Assembly: GCA_013397115.1 (NCBI GenBank) | Contig: VWZW01001203.1 | Coordinates: 614,642-678,641, forward strand | Direction: 5' to 3' | DNA from: Edolisoma coerulescens | Taxonomy: Eukaryota > Chordata > Aves > Passeriformes > Campephagidae | DNA length: 64,000 bases | In this document: one piece after another, positions 22,501-37,500 of the stretch | Layout: each line of letters begins with the position of its first letter | Numbering within the stretch: position 1 is the first letter of the stretch | Program-made: the position numbers and the translations under genes | The notes under the pieces: model-generated | Seen by the model: the letters and a program-made list of their open reading frames with translations, nothing else | The model's database searches: none | What the model was told of the DNA's origin: nothing

Positions 22501-25500
22501 TTATGCCAGCAATGTCCTTCCCAACTGTGCAGATCCCTGCTCAGTCTGCTCATCAGCCAGGGTGGCTGGAAGTACAGACAGTGGCCCTGGCCCTGTCACA
22601 CCACGATGACCCCGGGGCACACAGCCAGAGCGGTTTTTCAGAGGAGGTTGTGGAGCTGTGCAGTTCTTCCAGACACATCTCCTCCCATCAGGTGCCGACA
22701 TCACCCGTGGAAGACGCAGCCGCTCCACGCAGCTGCGGTGATCCCTCCTGCCGAGCAAAATCCTACAGCTGCAAGAGAGGGAGAACAGTTCCCAGGTGAC
22801 CTGCCAGGCTGGAGAGGTGCCACAGGCACATCCACACCACAGGGATGTGGGGCCATCTCACCCCCAACGAGATTCCATCAGGAGCATGGAAATTTTGCCC
22901 TCCTGTCTTTGAGGTGGGACCAAGCTCTCCAGTGTGTCCACAGAGCTCAGGGCTTCAAGCTCTGGGACGAAAACGAGGACAAAAAGACCCTTCCAGTGCC
23001 TGAAGGGGCTCCAGGAGAGCTGGAGAGGGACTTTGAACAAGGGGGAATGGTTTCCCACTGCCAGAGGGCAGGGTTAGATGGGATACTGGGAAGGAATTCT
23101 TCCCTGGGAGGGTGGGGAGGCCCTGGCACAGGGTGCCCAGAGCAGCTGTGGCTGCCCCTGGATCCCTGGCAGTGTCCAAGGCCAGGTTGGATGGGGCTTG
23201 GAGCAGCCTGGGACAGTGGCAGGTGTCCCTGCCTGTAGCAGGGGTGGTACTTAATGGGCTTTAAGGTCCTTCCAACAAAACCATTCCGTGATTCTACGAT
23301 CCTTTTCTCACAGGGAATGCCATTCTTTCCAAGCCTTTATGCTCCTGTCTAGCAAAGCACAAGGAAGAGATGACACAGTATCTGTGCAGATCCCTGAAGC
23401 TGTGTAAAACTGTAAAGTTGAATATTATTAAAAATTAAAGCCATGAAAAGCACATACTAAAGAAATGCTGGACACCAGTAGAAAAAGAAGTAGTAACTAC
23501 TCAAGTCACCAACGCAAGTGGGAGAGATTTATAGATTAAGGAGGATAGGGAAGGAAGATCTCCCTGAGAATTACAGCTACGCAACAACCCAATATGCAGC
23601 AAATCAAGTTACTAAACCTGCAGATTATTGTGCACATTATCAGTCACAGCACAACGCAGAAGTGACCTCATTAACATTGTTCCACTCCAAACAATTCCGT
23701 GCTGGGCTTGGAAACAAAAGCCTGGGCAAACCTGGCAAAGGAGAACAATCCTGATTTTGTTGTAAAAGTCCATGCATACATAAAGCACCATAAACCTCAG
23801 CTGATCTTTTATGAACAGGAAGCTAAATAGAAACATGTTTCTTATTTCAGGGCAGGTGAAAGAGATCAGTTCTTTCCAGAGCTCCCACAGGAACTGGTGG
23901 ACATCAGCCTCCCACAGCCACATTCACAGCAATGCCTTCATCTCTAACCCATCCTATAAAAAGGATCCTCAAAAACCACAGGGATTTCTTAATGAATTTC
24001 AACAAAACCCCAAAACTTAATTATGACTAGCACAAAACAGTACACCGTTCCAACACCTAGAGTCACAGAGCAAAGCTTTTTTAAACATATTTTAAACACC
24101 AGTTCATCTGAAAGAAGGAGACGGCACTTGGACACCTTTGGAAAAACACTGATCACGGCTCCGGCGCGGTGGGAAATGAAGGAGCACAGTTTGGTGCTGG
24201 TGCCCAGGAGGATCCCGTGTCCTGCCAGAAATTCCACGCGTTAGAACAAATGCAGGATCTCCAGAAAGTACAGAGGGAGCACTTGTTCAGCCTGAAAAGG
24301 GAGAGATGTGGGCTCATGCCATTTTATCTCGTGCAGGGGAGAAAAACAGCCAATGGTTTTCTTGGAGAAGAAAATGTGCCTGGTTTATCCATCAGCCCTT
24401 CAAGCTCTGTCTGGCCTGGGAGGGAAGGATGGGGATGTGCCAGGAGCCAGAAGAAGCGAGGCTGGGGTGTTTTTAGTATCAGATGAACAACTTTGATTAA
24501 CACCAATTTCAGTTCCACAATAAAAAGCAGTGCCTTGTGTGAAGGCCGGCACCATCACCGGCTCTGCTCCTCTCCCTTCGGTATTCCAGGGGGCAGATTA
24601 ACGTCGCTGACACTCAGGTTCCAAACAGGTTTCCCCTCCTCCTTTTAGACCACTTTCAGATAGTCGTGATACACCTTAAGAGCCCCAAATAAATGCACAA
24701 ATCCAAGTTTTCTCTATTTTTCACTCCTTTGAATGTCCACTTAACAAAAATAAAGGATCTCTGTGGTTTCTTTATTCCCAAATACCTGAAACCTGCCTAG
24801 TTTAACTCAAGAAAGGAACTACTGAAGAACCAAATTTGTCAAACAAACTGAAAAAGGAAGAAATGTGCAAATCCTTGGACTATTCAACCCCGTTCCTCAA
24901 GAAGACTGAGAATTACAAGCTTGATAAAGAACTTGTATTGCCTTATCTCAACTTTAAATTAATCTGGTTAAGCTGAACTCATGTGAAAATGGCTCATTTT
25001 GAGAAAAAAGCCATCTACTCCAGCACACTCTGCTGCAAGGGCTGTATCTTTTGTAGAAGTAGAAGGAATTTAGGTCTCCTAAGTGCAAGTAAATGAATGC
25101 AAAAGAATAAAAAAAATCGTGTCAGAAACCACAGAACTCACTACTCGAATCTCCTCATTTTTCATTCAGACCACTCTACATAATTCATCAAAAAATGCAT
25201 CACATCATTGCAGTTTGGGAACAGAACCCAATTCAGCTGGGTTTCACTTTTCTGTTCTCTCACACAATTGCCTGATTTTCCTTTCCAATTCCATCTCCCA
25301 GGACAAGCCGGAACAAATGTATCTCACATTCTCCCGTTGCAAAGGATTATCCAGATTTCAAGCCCACATTCCAGAGGATTGGTATTTTGCTCTTACACCT
25401 TCATCTTGGTATGACAGGAAGTCTCCTTCCCTGAGAGGAGCCCACATGGGACAGGGATGCACGCCTGGATGGCTCCAGAAAATGCTTTCCAAAAGCCAGA

Positions 25501-28500
25501 AACAGCAACGGAGCCTGTAGTCACAACTGAATTCCTTGGAGAGCTGTTCCCACTGAAAATGGGCATTTTTGCATCTGATGGTACCTGATTCCTTTCTAGG
25601 TTCTTCAAAATGAAATTCAACACAGAATTTAGGCTGTGAAGCCAACAGTGCAGGCACAAGTTGTGCCTCACCAAACATGGCTGCCCTGCTTTCCTGCTAG
25701 GAACAGCAGAGAAAGGAGGGATGGATACACACTCCAGCTGCACAGTTCCCATCCCAGTCCATTGCTGCAGCCCCACATCCAGACAGCACTTGGGTTCCTG
25801 CATGCCTCTGGTCAGGGGAACTGAGGCAGGAGGGAGGTGGCTGCAGCCCCACAATCCCAGGCTGACCTGGCTCTCCGGAGGGCCGGGCCAAAGCTCCCAG
25901 GGCACACACCTGGAGATTCCCACCTTCCCCAAGGCAGAGATCAGCATGAGGGTGGGTTACTCCTCCTGCCAACTTTCCCCTCAATTGAATCCAGCGTCAG
26001 CTCAGAGGGAAGAATGCCATATTGTCCTTCAGCTATTTCAATGGGTATGGATGCCATAAGACTCCAGGACAGTTGGCTTGCTCAAATGTCTGGAGTGATT
26101 AGCCTGATGGCAATTTTTCTCCCTGTTGCAGCCTGGGCTCCTCAGTATTCCCACGTAGGAGTGTCTGGGACAGTATTAGAGGAAGTAGCTTAGACAGCGA
26201 TGTCCAAGGACAGCTCTGCTGCTCACACCAGACTACAGGTACCAACGGAGATGCAGAGCTGGTGCCAGATGCCACCCTCCAGATGGGTGTTCCCCACCCC
26301 CAAAAATCTTTTTATTCCCAAGGCAGGGGCAGGTACAAGATGGGGAACCCCAAGATCAGCCTCCTGAGGGCTTAACAGGCAAAAGAGGCTGTTCCAATGT
26401 CGCAAATATGTGAGACCTAAGGCTAGCAGTGCTTACACTCTGCCTTTTCCAAGCTATTGGCTGCTCTTCCTCAGGTTTAATAGGAGCAGCCCCTGAAGAC
26501 CCAGCAACTCCAAACAAACCTGGTTCAGTCCCCGAGCCACGTTGGGACACACTGAGACAAAGCCAAACTCCCTTTGGTGACACCGTGAGCTGCAAGCGGG
26601 GCCCACACGGCCCCACTCCAGCCTGATCTGAGCTGCACAGTGGGTGTTTCTCTGCCACCATAACACAACATTCCAGCTCGATGAAAACCAGGCAGCCAGC
26701 CCCGGAAAGCAGCGAGGCTGCTGCAAACAATGCCATTAACCACTTACACAACAGAGCTAAGAAAACAAAGCAGCCATTTCCTCACTCCCTCCCCACCTTC
26801 CTCCTTCAGCTGGGAGCCCCAGGCCTGCTCCTCACCCCCCACGGGATCTGCTGCTTTTGTGTCCTTGCCACCATGACAACCTTGGTTTGAATTTGTCCCA
26901 AAGTGATCAAATGCTGAAGTTTCAGGCGAAGTTGGGCTGAGTAGAAGGAAAACCTTTACATAATGAAATCCCAAACAGCTGTTCTGCCAGTCTCCACCTG
27001 GAATGCTGCCCAGCGGAAATGAAGGCTCCTCCGGAGGCCAGTCCCAGGGATTTGAAGGCAGATGTAAATGATCCCAGCCAAACTGAGCCACGGGGGGTGG
27101 TAACATGTTCCACACACGGAATGGGGCATGGATTTGCTTAGGGAAGCCACCGGTGCCAGACAGGAGCCCAGAGACTTAAATCTTGAGCTTCCTTTGGGTC
27201 TCCCATTAACTGTTTTTTCCAAGCACTTTCCTTCACTGAACTCGAAGAAACTCACCTTATTCCAGGCATTAACACCTGTTTGCTCTTCAAACAAGAGCAC
27301 TTCAGTGTACTGTGGATTTTAAGGCTTGCTCTTAACATGGAACAGAAAAAACAATCCTAGTGCAAGGAATTAGATTGATGTCCTTTTCACCTGACAAATC
27401 TATATAAAATCTTTATATAAAATACAAGAAACCTCTCACCTTTGTGTTGGCTGCAATCCAATTGGAGGTTTCACTGTCATCATCACACTTCTTAATCCAT
27501 TTCTTTAACCACTGTCAGAAAAATGATGGAAGAAGAGCATTAAATCTAACTGGAGGAACTGCAAATGTTTCCAAGACACCTGCTCACATTAAGGAGCACA
27601 TGTCAACCACACGGGAATAGGGGGGTGTTGGTCCTGGAAACTGTGCAAACAGCCACTAATTTAGTGGCAGAGTTTCTGCAGCTCCATCCTGACCCAGCAA
27701 GCACAAGCAGCCAGCACGAACACTCCTGCAATGAGTTTGCACCTCTTAAGCTCAATCAACACAAACTTCATGTTGGACTCTTAAATAACAAGGACATTTT
27801 GGCTTTGGGGTGACTAATTGTGGCCTTCCAGCACCTGAAAGGAGCCTACAAGAAAGATGGAGAGAGACTGTTCACAAGGGCCTGGAGTGACAGGACAAGG
27901 GGGAATGGCTTCCCACTGACAGAGGGCAGGGATAGATGGGATATTGGGAAGGAATTGTTTCCCGTGAGGGTGGGGAGGCCCTGGAACAGGTTGCCCAGAG
28001 AAGCTGTGCCTGCCCCATCCCTGGCAGCGTACAAGGATGGGGCTTGGAGCACCCTGGTCTAGTGGAAGGTATCCCTGCCCATGGCAGGGTGTGGGACTAG
28101 ATAATCTTTATGGTCCCTTCCAACCCAAACGAGCAAAACCAAATGAGTTCCTTCAGAACAATGGATCACGCCTGACAAAGCAGCAAACACCTACAGGAAC
28201 GCCTCGTACAGGAATGCTCCTTGTCCAAAAAGCACCTTCACTCCTCTGCAGGGGGTCACAGGTCTAACAACCTCCTCTGGCAGACAATTCCCACCTGCAT
28301 GAGGCACTGTTCCCTCACAAGGCCCAACTGTGAGGCAGCCAGTAAAGGCAGCCAGTAGGATTTCACTGCTGGTTCTCACCCTGTGATGTAAACAGATGAG
28401 CTACTCTGCTCCCTGGTGGGAACAACAACTGGGCTCAACGATCCCTGGGGGTCCCTTCCAGCTCAGGATAGTCTATGAGTCTATGGACAGCCACAAAAAC

Positions 28501-31500
28501 TTGGCCTTCATTGCTAAGTCTTGCACATAAATTGATTTTAAACTTCTTCAAAACACAGATTTGGGAAAGAACCCGGACGTGCTCACCTTGCATTTAACAG
28601 GATCATGCCAGTTTTCACCGCAGTTAAAGCTGTGAGGGAAAGAAAGGGAAAATAAGCAAACAGGGCAGATGATTGTACTTGCAGTTAAAACAGGGGAAGT
28701 TTTCTTCTGGGTTGTTCAAAGCCAGTCCTAAGGAAACTCAACACACCCCCCCTTTAATCCTGAAATCCCTCAAGGGCCACTTCAGAACAGTGACAGAACA
28801 AGGGGAAATGGCTTCCCACTGCCAGAGGCCAGGGTTAGATGGGATTATTAGGGAGAAATTCTTTACTGTGAGAGTTGTGAGACACTGAAGTCAGTTTCTA
28901 GAGAAGCCACCCCATCCCTGGCAGTGTCCAAGGCCAGGCTGGAGGGGCTTGGAGCAGCCTGGGACAGTGGAAGGAGTCCCTGCCCGTGGCAGGGGGTGGA
29001 ACTCGATCACCTTTAAGGTCCCTCCCAAGCCAAAGCAGTCTGGGACTCCAGGGACACACACCAGCACTTGAGGGCAGCGATTCCACAGCAGCATCAGCAC
29101 CTTCTCCCTGATGGCTCTTACCAGAACTGACGGCCGCATTTGCAGCGCACGGGTTTCGCATCCGGGTACTGGACTTTGACGACGTGGTGGCAGTCGGGGG
29201 CAGGACACCACTTTAACAGTCGATTACACTGCGAGACAGAGCACAAAGCCACATCACACAGGCAGGACGTGCTCGAGGACAGCTCCTGCCCTGCATCCCT
29301 TTGCCGTGGCCGCAAACAGCTAAGAAATTAAAACCACACCCACTGCACCCATCACTCCTGGCAAGGACTGAAAGCTTGATCCCTTAGCAACTTCCTCCCT
29401 GGGCTCCACAGGACAGCTGAACCCACACAGCTGGGAAACTGGGACAGTGCAAACATCGTGCAAAGCACCTTTCTCCAAGTTTATTTCAAGGCTACAAAAC
29501 TATCAGTGTTTTGCTAAAGCACTTCTGCAGTTTTACTTCAACTCGCAAAATGCGTAAGGCATGTTCTTGTTTACAGCATTTCCTGCTTTTCAACCTGAAG
29601 TGTCTCAGGTAACATTCAAGAGTTATAAATATTATATAACTATTATATAACTGTTATAACTATGTAGTTCTGCTTCTCAGAACCCAGATATTAAGCAACA
29701 GCTCTTGCATTCTCTTTAGGTCTTCTGTCCTGAAGTTTTTCTAATTTTTTCCTACAACTGTCCCTGTAAGGCAGAGGACTATAAAACAGCCCCTGCATTC
29801 ACACTTGATTAGAGACTATGCAAAAAACCCTGCTCTGCAGTTCTAAACAAGCCTCCAGTCTCTGGCTGGGTATATGTGTGAGACAAAAACAACCTACAAA
29901 CCATTAAAAATTTCAAATAAAAACTCACCTCTACAAAACTATTGGTTATTAAATGCTGGTACTTTAATTTAACCTTGGAATCTGTGATCAGACGCCTGTG
30001 GGATGGGAAGAAACAGAAAAATTGTTGCAGAAATCTCGTTTATCCCATACACAGCCAGTAAGTTAAGACAAATAGGTTTGATTCTTCCTTCTACACTTGC
30101 AGGTACTTTTTGTACTCACCTGTTCTCTATTTATTTGTTAGATCATTTATTATTATGAAAACTACATTCATTGTATTCAATATATAAATATATATAAAAA
30201 TATATTAGCTTCAGAAACAGAAAGCTCACACAGTTTAAAAGAACTGAACCTCTTGGTGTGAGGATTTTTATTTAAAAACACTTTCCTGAAGAGCCCAGGA
30301 AACAAAGCAAGTAATTTAATCAGTTCATTTACATAAAACAGGCACATTTTGTGGCAAATCCCTTTAAAAAGCCCCAGAACAACCCTTGTGTGGTTAATAA
30401 CTTTGGGAAGCCCAATGTTAGCTGGGTTTCAGTGGAATGCTACAGCTTCAGCTTAAAAATTAATGGTGTTTTAATCTATTTACCATAAAAACAAAGTTGA
30501 TTTGAATTCAGCATCACTAGGGGTGTACACAACATGGACTTTAAATTAATTCCAGTCTGCTTGGAACTGGGAGAGCAGAGGAAAACTGACTGATGGGAAC
30601 CCTTGACAATCACGGTGACCACTTTTCTCCTGGGCACACCATCCCAGCTGGCATTTGCAGACTGTCCAGCCTAAATACATCCAAAATAACTTAATTATGG
30701 ATTGCTGAGCACTTCTAAAAATGTCTTTCAGCTGTAACTGAAGTGTCTTCCCAATATAACTAAATATAAAGCTGGACTAACACACCCTTTGTGGCACTCC
30801 TGGTTTAAATCATCCTGTGGAGTACAGCTTCATATAGGCCATACCATGGATAAATATTGGAATTAATGGATTTTCCTTTCCAGCTGCAGCCAAAACTATG
30901 GTTCTGTGTACTCCTGCATGTTATCCTTACAACACTCCCTGAGGACTGGCGTGTGCCCATGGGATGAGCACAGATCCCAGCCCTGGGCAGCTGGGGAGCT
31001 CCTCACTCAAGCACATGCTGGTTATTACATAAATCACAGCACGTGGCAGCTCAATTCCCAGGGCTAAAATAAAACAAATCAGCTGACAAAGCATCTCTCC
31101 TGCAATTCTGGAGTCGAACTTACTGAAGAATGAGAAAACAATTCGAATTTAGTATGAATTATAAATTTCTTTTTTTTTTTACCCCATACCTGAGCTTCAA
31201 GACATACTAAGTATCACTTTGAAAATGTATTGAATTATAACAATATATCAGGTACTGGAATTTCAATTAATAGTCATGCCATGACTAACCCGAGCACATA
31301 ATCCACTGGTTTTTTGCTTATCAAAATGCTTTGATTGCCCCAATCAACATCACCAGGTCAAGACCTTCAAGAATTTAGCTTTGAATATTATTGTCTTTTG
31401 GCAAATCATAAATGAAACTAGACAAATTAAGAGATGTAACCCATGCCCAGAGCCCATAAATCACATTAATTTTGTGTTCATATCACTTGGAAACGGAGAG

Positions 31501-34500
31501 CTGGAGACTCTGTAAACAGGAAAAGACCTAAAAAGTAGTAATTAAGGACACAGAAGTGGGTGCAGGTTCCAGTTGAGATAATTTACATTTTTGCCATATA
31601 TATTGACATATCCCAAGATTGCCACATGTGTCCATTTTGGCTTTTAAAAGAAAGAGTTTTTCAAAAAAATGCACCTTGCACCCCACAGAAATGCAGGTAA
31701 GAACAGGGAAAGGTGGATTTTTACCTCTCGAAACAGTTTCTAGTTTTACTCAAAGGGGATCTGCTTGCTTTAGGACCCAGCTACTACTGCCCTATCCCAG
31801 GCCTCATCCCTGCCCTCTCCAGCCAAGTGGAATCCCACTGCACTGCCCTCCTTTCCTTGCTGCTGCTGCTGCCACTGCAGCCTCAATGGTTTCAGCTACT
31901 CGATTTCACATGCACTGTTTGAACAGCTCATTCCAACTGTTGCAATCAGGAAAACACTCAAAAAAGTCCTGCTGAGAGCGTTCAACACCACGAATTGAAG
32001 TTCAGCCTCTGGTAAACAAAAATCTCAATCACATTACTCAAGATATGTCAACTTCAGCTCAGTTTCCACCCACTGGGCTCTACAAACCACCCCTCAACAG
32101 GGCAGGAAAGCACTTCAGCTACTTCCACTCCCATCCAGCCTACACGCCATGAGTAACCAAGAGCCAAAATTGGGAAAATCACTACTCTAAAAGCAACTGA
32201 TAATAAAAAACAGCCAATTAATATCAATGAGTGAGTCAGGCTTCAGGAAGAAAAGAATAAGGTAACAGAACAAGCCTCTACTGAGATGCTTTTTCGCAAG
32301 GAGAATTAAAATGAACTTGAACAAAGTTCAGAATTATGAAGGATATTGCTCGTGCAACAACCTCCTCCAGTACAAAAGAGAAGGAAGCTCATGGAACTCA
32401 GTGCTCCACCATGAACCAACAGTCATTCTACAGCTGGACAACTTAGTAACTTCAAGGACACAGGCTGACACACCAGCTTAATCAAACCTTGTGTTTGAGG
32501 GTCAACTGCTTCCTATCAGAGGGCAAAACACACACCCTGAATCAGCCCTTAGGACTCCTGTTCTCTGACTCACCTATTACCTACAGCTATAGGGCCTGGG
32601 GAACCAGCGGGTTGACCCGGGTAGAAGTCCTAAGTTCTTGCGTAAATCAAAGGAAACAAAATGCACAAAGCAGTAAAACAGGGTTTGGAAACCCTGGTCT
32701 CACACTGACCAAACTGGTCAGGGAGTCTTTCATCCCAGTGCTGTCACACGGGGTTTTCACACCTAAACAGGAAGTTAAGAGACATTCTGGTATCAAAACA
32801 GACAGTTCAAGGCAGGCTTCTCTGTTGCCTACAAGCCTCTGTGCAGTTTGTTATAAGCATTTGAATAGATTTGAATAGCACAGGAGTAACACAATGGAAA
32901 TAGAGAGCAAAGCCAAGAGCATTACTTACATAACTGTATTGTCGTCCACTAAGATATCACAGCCATGGGCAGGGCATGAAATGGTCTGAAAAACACAAAA
33001 AGGTCATAGGAGGAACAGTGGTTATCCTGGTTTTGCATCACAAAGAATTCCAAGGCAACAGACTTCATTACAATCCACAGCCAAGGAGCGCCTTGCCTTT
33101 CCCACCACATCCCAGGTGTGCCACTGGTTCCTCCTTCTCCAGCCCAGATACCTGCACCAACTCCACAGAATTCTCTCCAGATTCACCTGTAGCAGAGCCT
33201 GCAGCTCCCAAACCTTTGGGGTTTGGGTTTTCCCTGTTGTTCTTTTGGGTTTTTTTCAACTTCAGCAGGGGATACTCTCCCCCATCTCTCCAATACACAC
33301 AATTTCCAGAAATAAGCCATGAGGTGAGTTGAGATTTTACCTGTCCCATGCCTTCCTCCATTATTTTGGTAGTTAAATATTCACTCCAGCACTGCATACA
33401 GAACTTGTGTCCACACTCTAGGCCAGTGAAGTACTGCAATGACAAAGAACACAAGACATTGCCTCATTTTATCACTGGATTCACTCCATAATTTCATCCT
33501 TCTTGGTGCTGTGCAGTTCACCCATCCCATCCCTCATTCCCCACACCAAACTTGAGACACTGCTATTCATTTTGCATCATCACCCCTACAGAACATTGCC
33601 AAGGCAGCCTTAGTCACCCTTCCAAAGCCAGACTTTAATCCCCAACCCCAGCAGCAAGGAAAGGTGTGGCCCATGTTTCCATCCTGCCCATTCAAATTTA
33701 TCCTTGTTGTAGGAGTGCATATGGAGAACAGCACAGCTCTCTCCCATTTTACTTTGGAAATCGGTCAAATAAATGCAACACCAAACAGGTCACAGTGATG
33801 AGGATACAGGGTCTTCATTCCTCCTGTTTTTTCCCCGTGGCACGTGTGGGTGCTGCCCAAAAGTCCCAGACCTCCTCGGGGAACTTCCCCCTGAAACCCA
33901 GATACTCATCAGATGAGGACACTAAAGATCCTGATCACCAGGTGTAAATTGCTAAATAAAATTCAGTAATGATCAGCTGTCACAGACAGCAACAGGGACA
34001 ACTCCATCCTTGTCTACATCATCTGCACAGAGCTGTCAAGATATCATCTGGGACTGAGCGGTTACACAAGGGGTGGAGATGCAAACACTGCTGAGGAAAG
34101 ACTGGAATTAAAGTACTTTTCTCTGGTCAGCTTAAAGTTATTTTATACCCAGAGTCAGCACCAAGGAAAACTGTATTTAAAGCACTCCACTTTTACCACT
34201 ATAAAGATAGTGCTTGCTGGCTCAGCTTTTCAAACCAACTTCTCAGCCAGTGAGATAAAACCAGAACTCCACCCTCAGATACCATCAAACTATGAAACTC
34301 CACAGAGGAAAGAACCCAGAATCCTCTGTGGAACAGCCCAAACAAGGGCAGGATGGTGGTAATTGAGGAAAGGAGAATCCACTTGAGAGCAGCGTTCTTC
34401 CCAAGCCGCCTCCTCAGCCGCGATCCCACAGAGGTGCAGCAGCTCTGCTGTGCCGTCTCCGGGTGCTCTGGCACGGGACTGCCCAGGGAAGGTGCCCGTC

Positions 34501-37500
34501 AGCACCCCTTCCCCTGGGCTGCCAGGCTGTGATGACACTGCTCTGACACTCCTGCCACCAGCACAGCTGCACCCTGGGAGCACCAGCACGGGTGAATCTG
34601 ACCTGAGCATCTGATTTGGTTCCAGGTGAAAACAGAGACATCCATCCCAAAAAAAACAACAAAGAGATCAGAGAGGAGGCTGACACCTATGTGGTGCCAA
34701 GAACACCAGCTCCAAGAGTGAGAAAAGACACCTCCCAATTTCTGAACCCTTACTGAGCCAGCTAACAAGGCATCTGAGGCTCCACAGATGCTGCTGTGGC
34801 CAAGTGACATCTCCTGGAGATGCAGAGTTCAAGTAAAAACACTTTAACATCTGTAACTTTTGGGATGCCACAGCATGAAACCATCCCAAAGACAACACTG
34901 ACTTTTCCCTGAATTTTGGCTTCTGCACATGTGATGGGAAGCAAGCACAGATAAGGGAATCACCCCTTACTAAACACAAATACTCCTGCAGCAGGCACAC
35001 ACAAGAGGAACCAGCACAGAACACATCTTCATGTAAGACCTGTTTTGGTTATTTCAGGCAGGGAAAAGGTTTGCTAAATGCCCACAGAAAGGCAGCCACC
35101 ACCACGCTTCCTCCCAGGCTGCAAGGAATGCAGAGAATCTCTCAGCTCTTTTCTTTACTTTGAGGGAGTTCCCAATTATTTTTGGCTCAGCTGACGGCAG
35201 ATGTCAAGGGAGCAAGGAAAAAGGCCAACATAAAACCACCAAGGATGGGGGGAGCAGTGACTCCTTAGGCAGCTCATTCGCCCAGGGGACAGCTCTGCTG
35301 TCACCACATCTGTGCTCAACATCTACAGTCTGGACAAAGCAGGATGTTCCCAAAAACACCCCCAGCCCACTCTCCAAGGAACCTGAGGGTGAGAGGCAAG
35401 AGAAGAGGAAGGCAAAGCCACGACCCTCCCAATTCCTGTCTCACCAATAAAGGTGTCACCCAGAATAACTGCTGGGACCTGACACTACTTGACAGGGACA
35501 CAGAGTGGGTGAAACACCTCCCTTAAGTCCTCAAACGTGCTGGGTGAGAGCTTCAAATGCCTCGTTTGGCAGGTGCTTCCCAAAACCTCAAACCACAGTT
35601 CTCTGGAGGTGACTGAAGAGCTACAGAGACTTTGTAGACAGGAGAGAGGGAATATTCAAGACTAACATTCCTGCAACAACGGTACACTGTAAAACTTCTT
35701 AACACCTCCAAGCTCTCAGCTTTCCATAGGCTGAAAGGGGCTCTCAGGGCAAAAACCCCCCAGCTTTCATGTGGAAAAAAAATCATTAGCTGATCATTGC
35801 AAGAGGATTTTCAAAGCTGAGATTTTAGGTTGGGCACTGAACATAAAAATAATCCTAGAATTTATATTTCACATTGACTAAAACAGCTTCAAAACAGATT
35901 TCAATCACCTTAGACACATACACTACAGCCTTTTACAGAAGAAATAATAAATACTAGTTTTCCTATAGGCTCCAGCTTTTTTGTAGGGCAAAGAAACAGA
36001 GGTTCCCCTCTGATGTCTTTTAACTTAATCAACACCAACAACAGAGACAGCCCTGCCCACCTGCAACATCTCTCTGCTCCAGCTAAAAATCTGCTCTTCT
36101 ACCAACTGGCCCACTGCTATTTGAGCTACAAAATCAAGAAGTATTAGTGTGTTTTGTGCTGCTCTTTCCAGTTTCAAAACTCTGGACAATGCTGTGGTAT
36201 GATTTTGGGGGTTGTCCTGTGCAGGGCCTCGATGATCCTTGTGGGCCTGTTCCAGCTCAAGGTATTCCTTGATTCCATATGATTCTATGATTCTGCTTCC
36301 CAGGCAGCACAGTACCCCCAGCCAGAGGACAGGCCTGTCACTTGTGAGTTTTACCCCCACCCAGCACACAACCATGTTAAAAAGGAGAGAACAATATATT
36401 AGGATACACTGCCTTTCTTTTTCAAAGCACCTCATCATACAAAGCAGGAATTTGCCTTTCCAGTGACTCTCCAAGAAGGAAGTCAGGGCACACAAGGCTG
36501 AAGAGGAGACACATGAAGCCCTGTGGTTCCTGGCTCAAGAGGAACAGGGACCTTAATGCTGAGAATGGGAGGACTGAAGCTGGGCTTTGCTCAGCTCTGT
36601 CCACTCCAGGGAAGGAAGATCCAGAGCAAGGAAGAGGCTGCAACCAGGGAACTTCACCCCAGGCTACTCCTGAACCTCAAAGCTCATCATGTTTTCTCGC
36701 TGAAAACACACCCAGAGGAAGAGCAAAGCCTCATGTCAGGGCAGCTTTGCTTGGGAAGGCCCAGCACATGTTTTAGGGTGTTCTGGAGGGGCAGCTCCCC
36801 CACAAAGAGCAGGTTCCAATAAAGGAAGAATTCCTGACTTTCAGCACTTTGTCTTTTGATGAACTCTCCTGTTGGAGCTTTTCCACTCATCTCCTTTTCT
36901 CCCAGACCTCCCAACACTATGTCCTGCCCCTGGGAACCCCAGCAGAGCCTGGACCTCTGAGCAGTGTATGGGAATGCTTCAGTTTGGTCAACAGCCACAA
37001 AAAAGCAGCACTATCACCCGGGACATTGATGCAGAGCCCCAGCAAGTACTGTAGAGCACACCCTCGTGTCTGACCAAGAGGGTATTGTCCAAACATGATA
37101 AAGATCCAAAGATATCCACGTTTTACTTCTACTCACTTTTATTCCAGACTTCCTAGTTTGACTATTTTGTAGCATTATTTACTGCTGTTAAAAGCTGTTT
37201 CCCGCCTTGCCTTTCTATTTAAGTAAATCCCTTTGCCCATCATGCTTTTCACAGATTTTTAATTTCACATATCATTTATCTGTACATCTCGGTATCTGAT
37301 CTTTGCAAACATCACTTGCTTGCTTCTTCCTGAACTTTACTCCACCGCTGCCCAGGCCCCAGCACTCTCAGAGGTGTTTTGCAGGAAAACGTGAAGTTTC
37401 AGGTAGGAAATTTGGGGAGTTGCTGGTCAGGTAGCACCGAGGCCACTGGGTACTCACCGAGTTGGGGTAGTTCAGATAGCAGATCTGACAGGACATGTCC

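Noticed and set aside
22345..23238. 297-codon plus-strand open frame
   Set aside because: Its 3' third is a CR1 3' fragment and the rest has no recognisable domain. It lies antisense within ARIH1 intron 9.
25393..25947. 184-codon minus-strand open frame in ARIH1 intron 9
   Set aside because: No recognisable domain, overlaps open frames on the opposite strand, and no splice or start context to support it.
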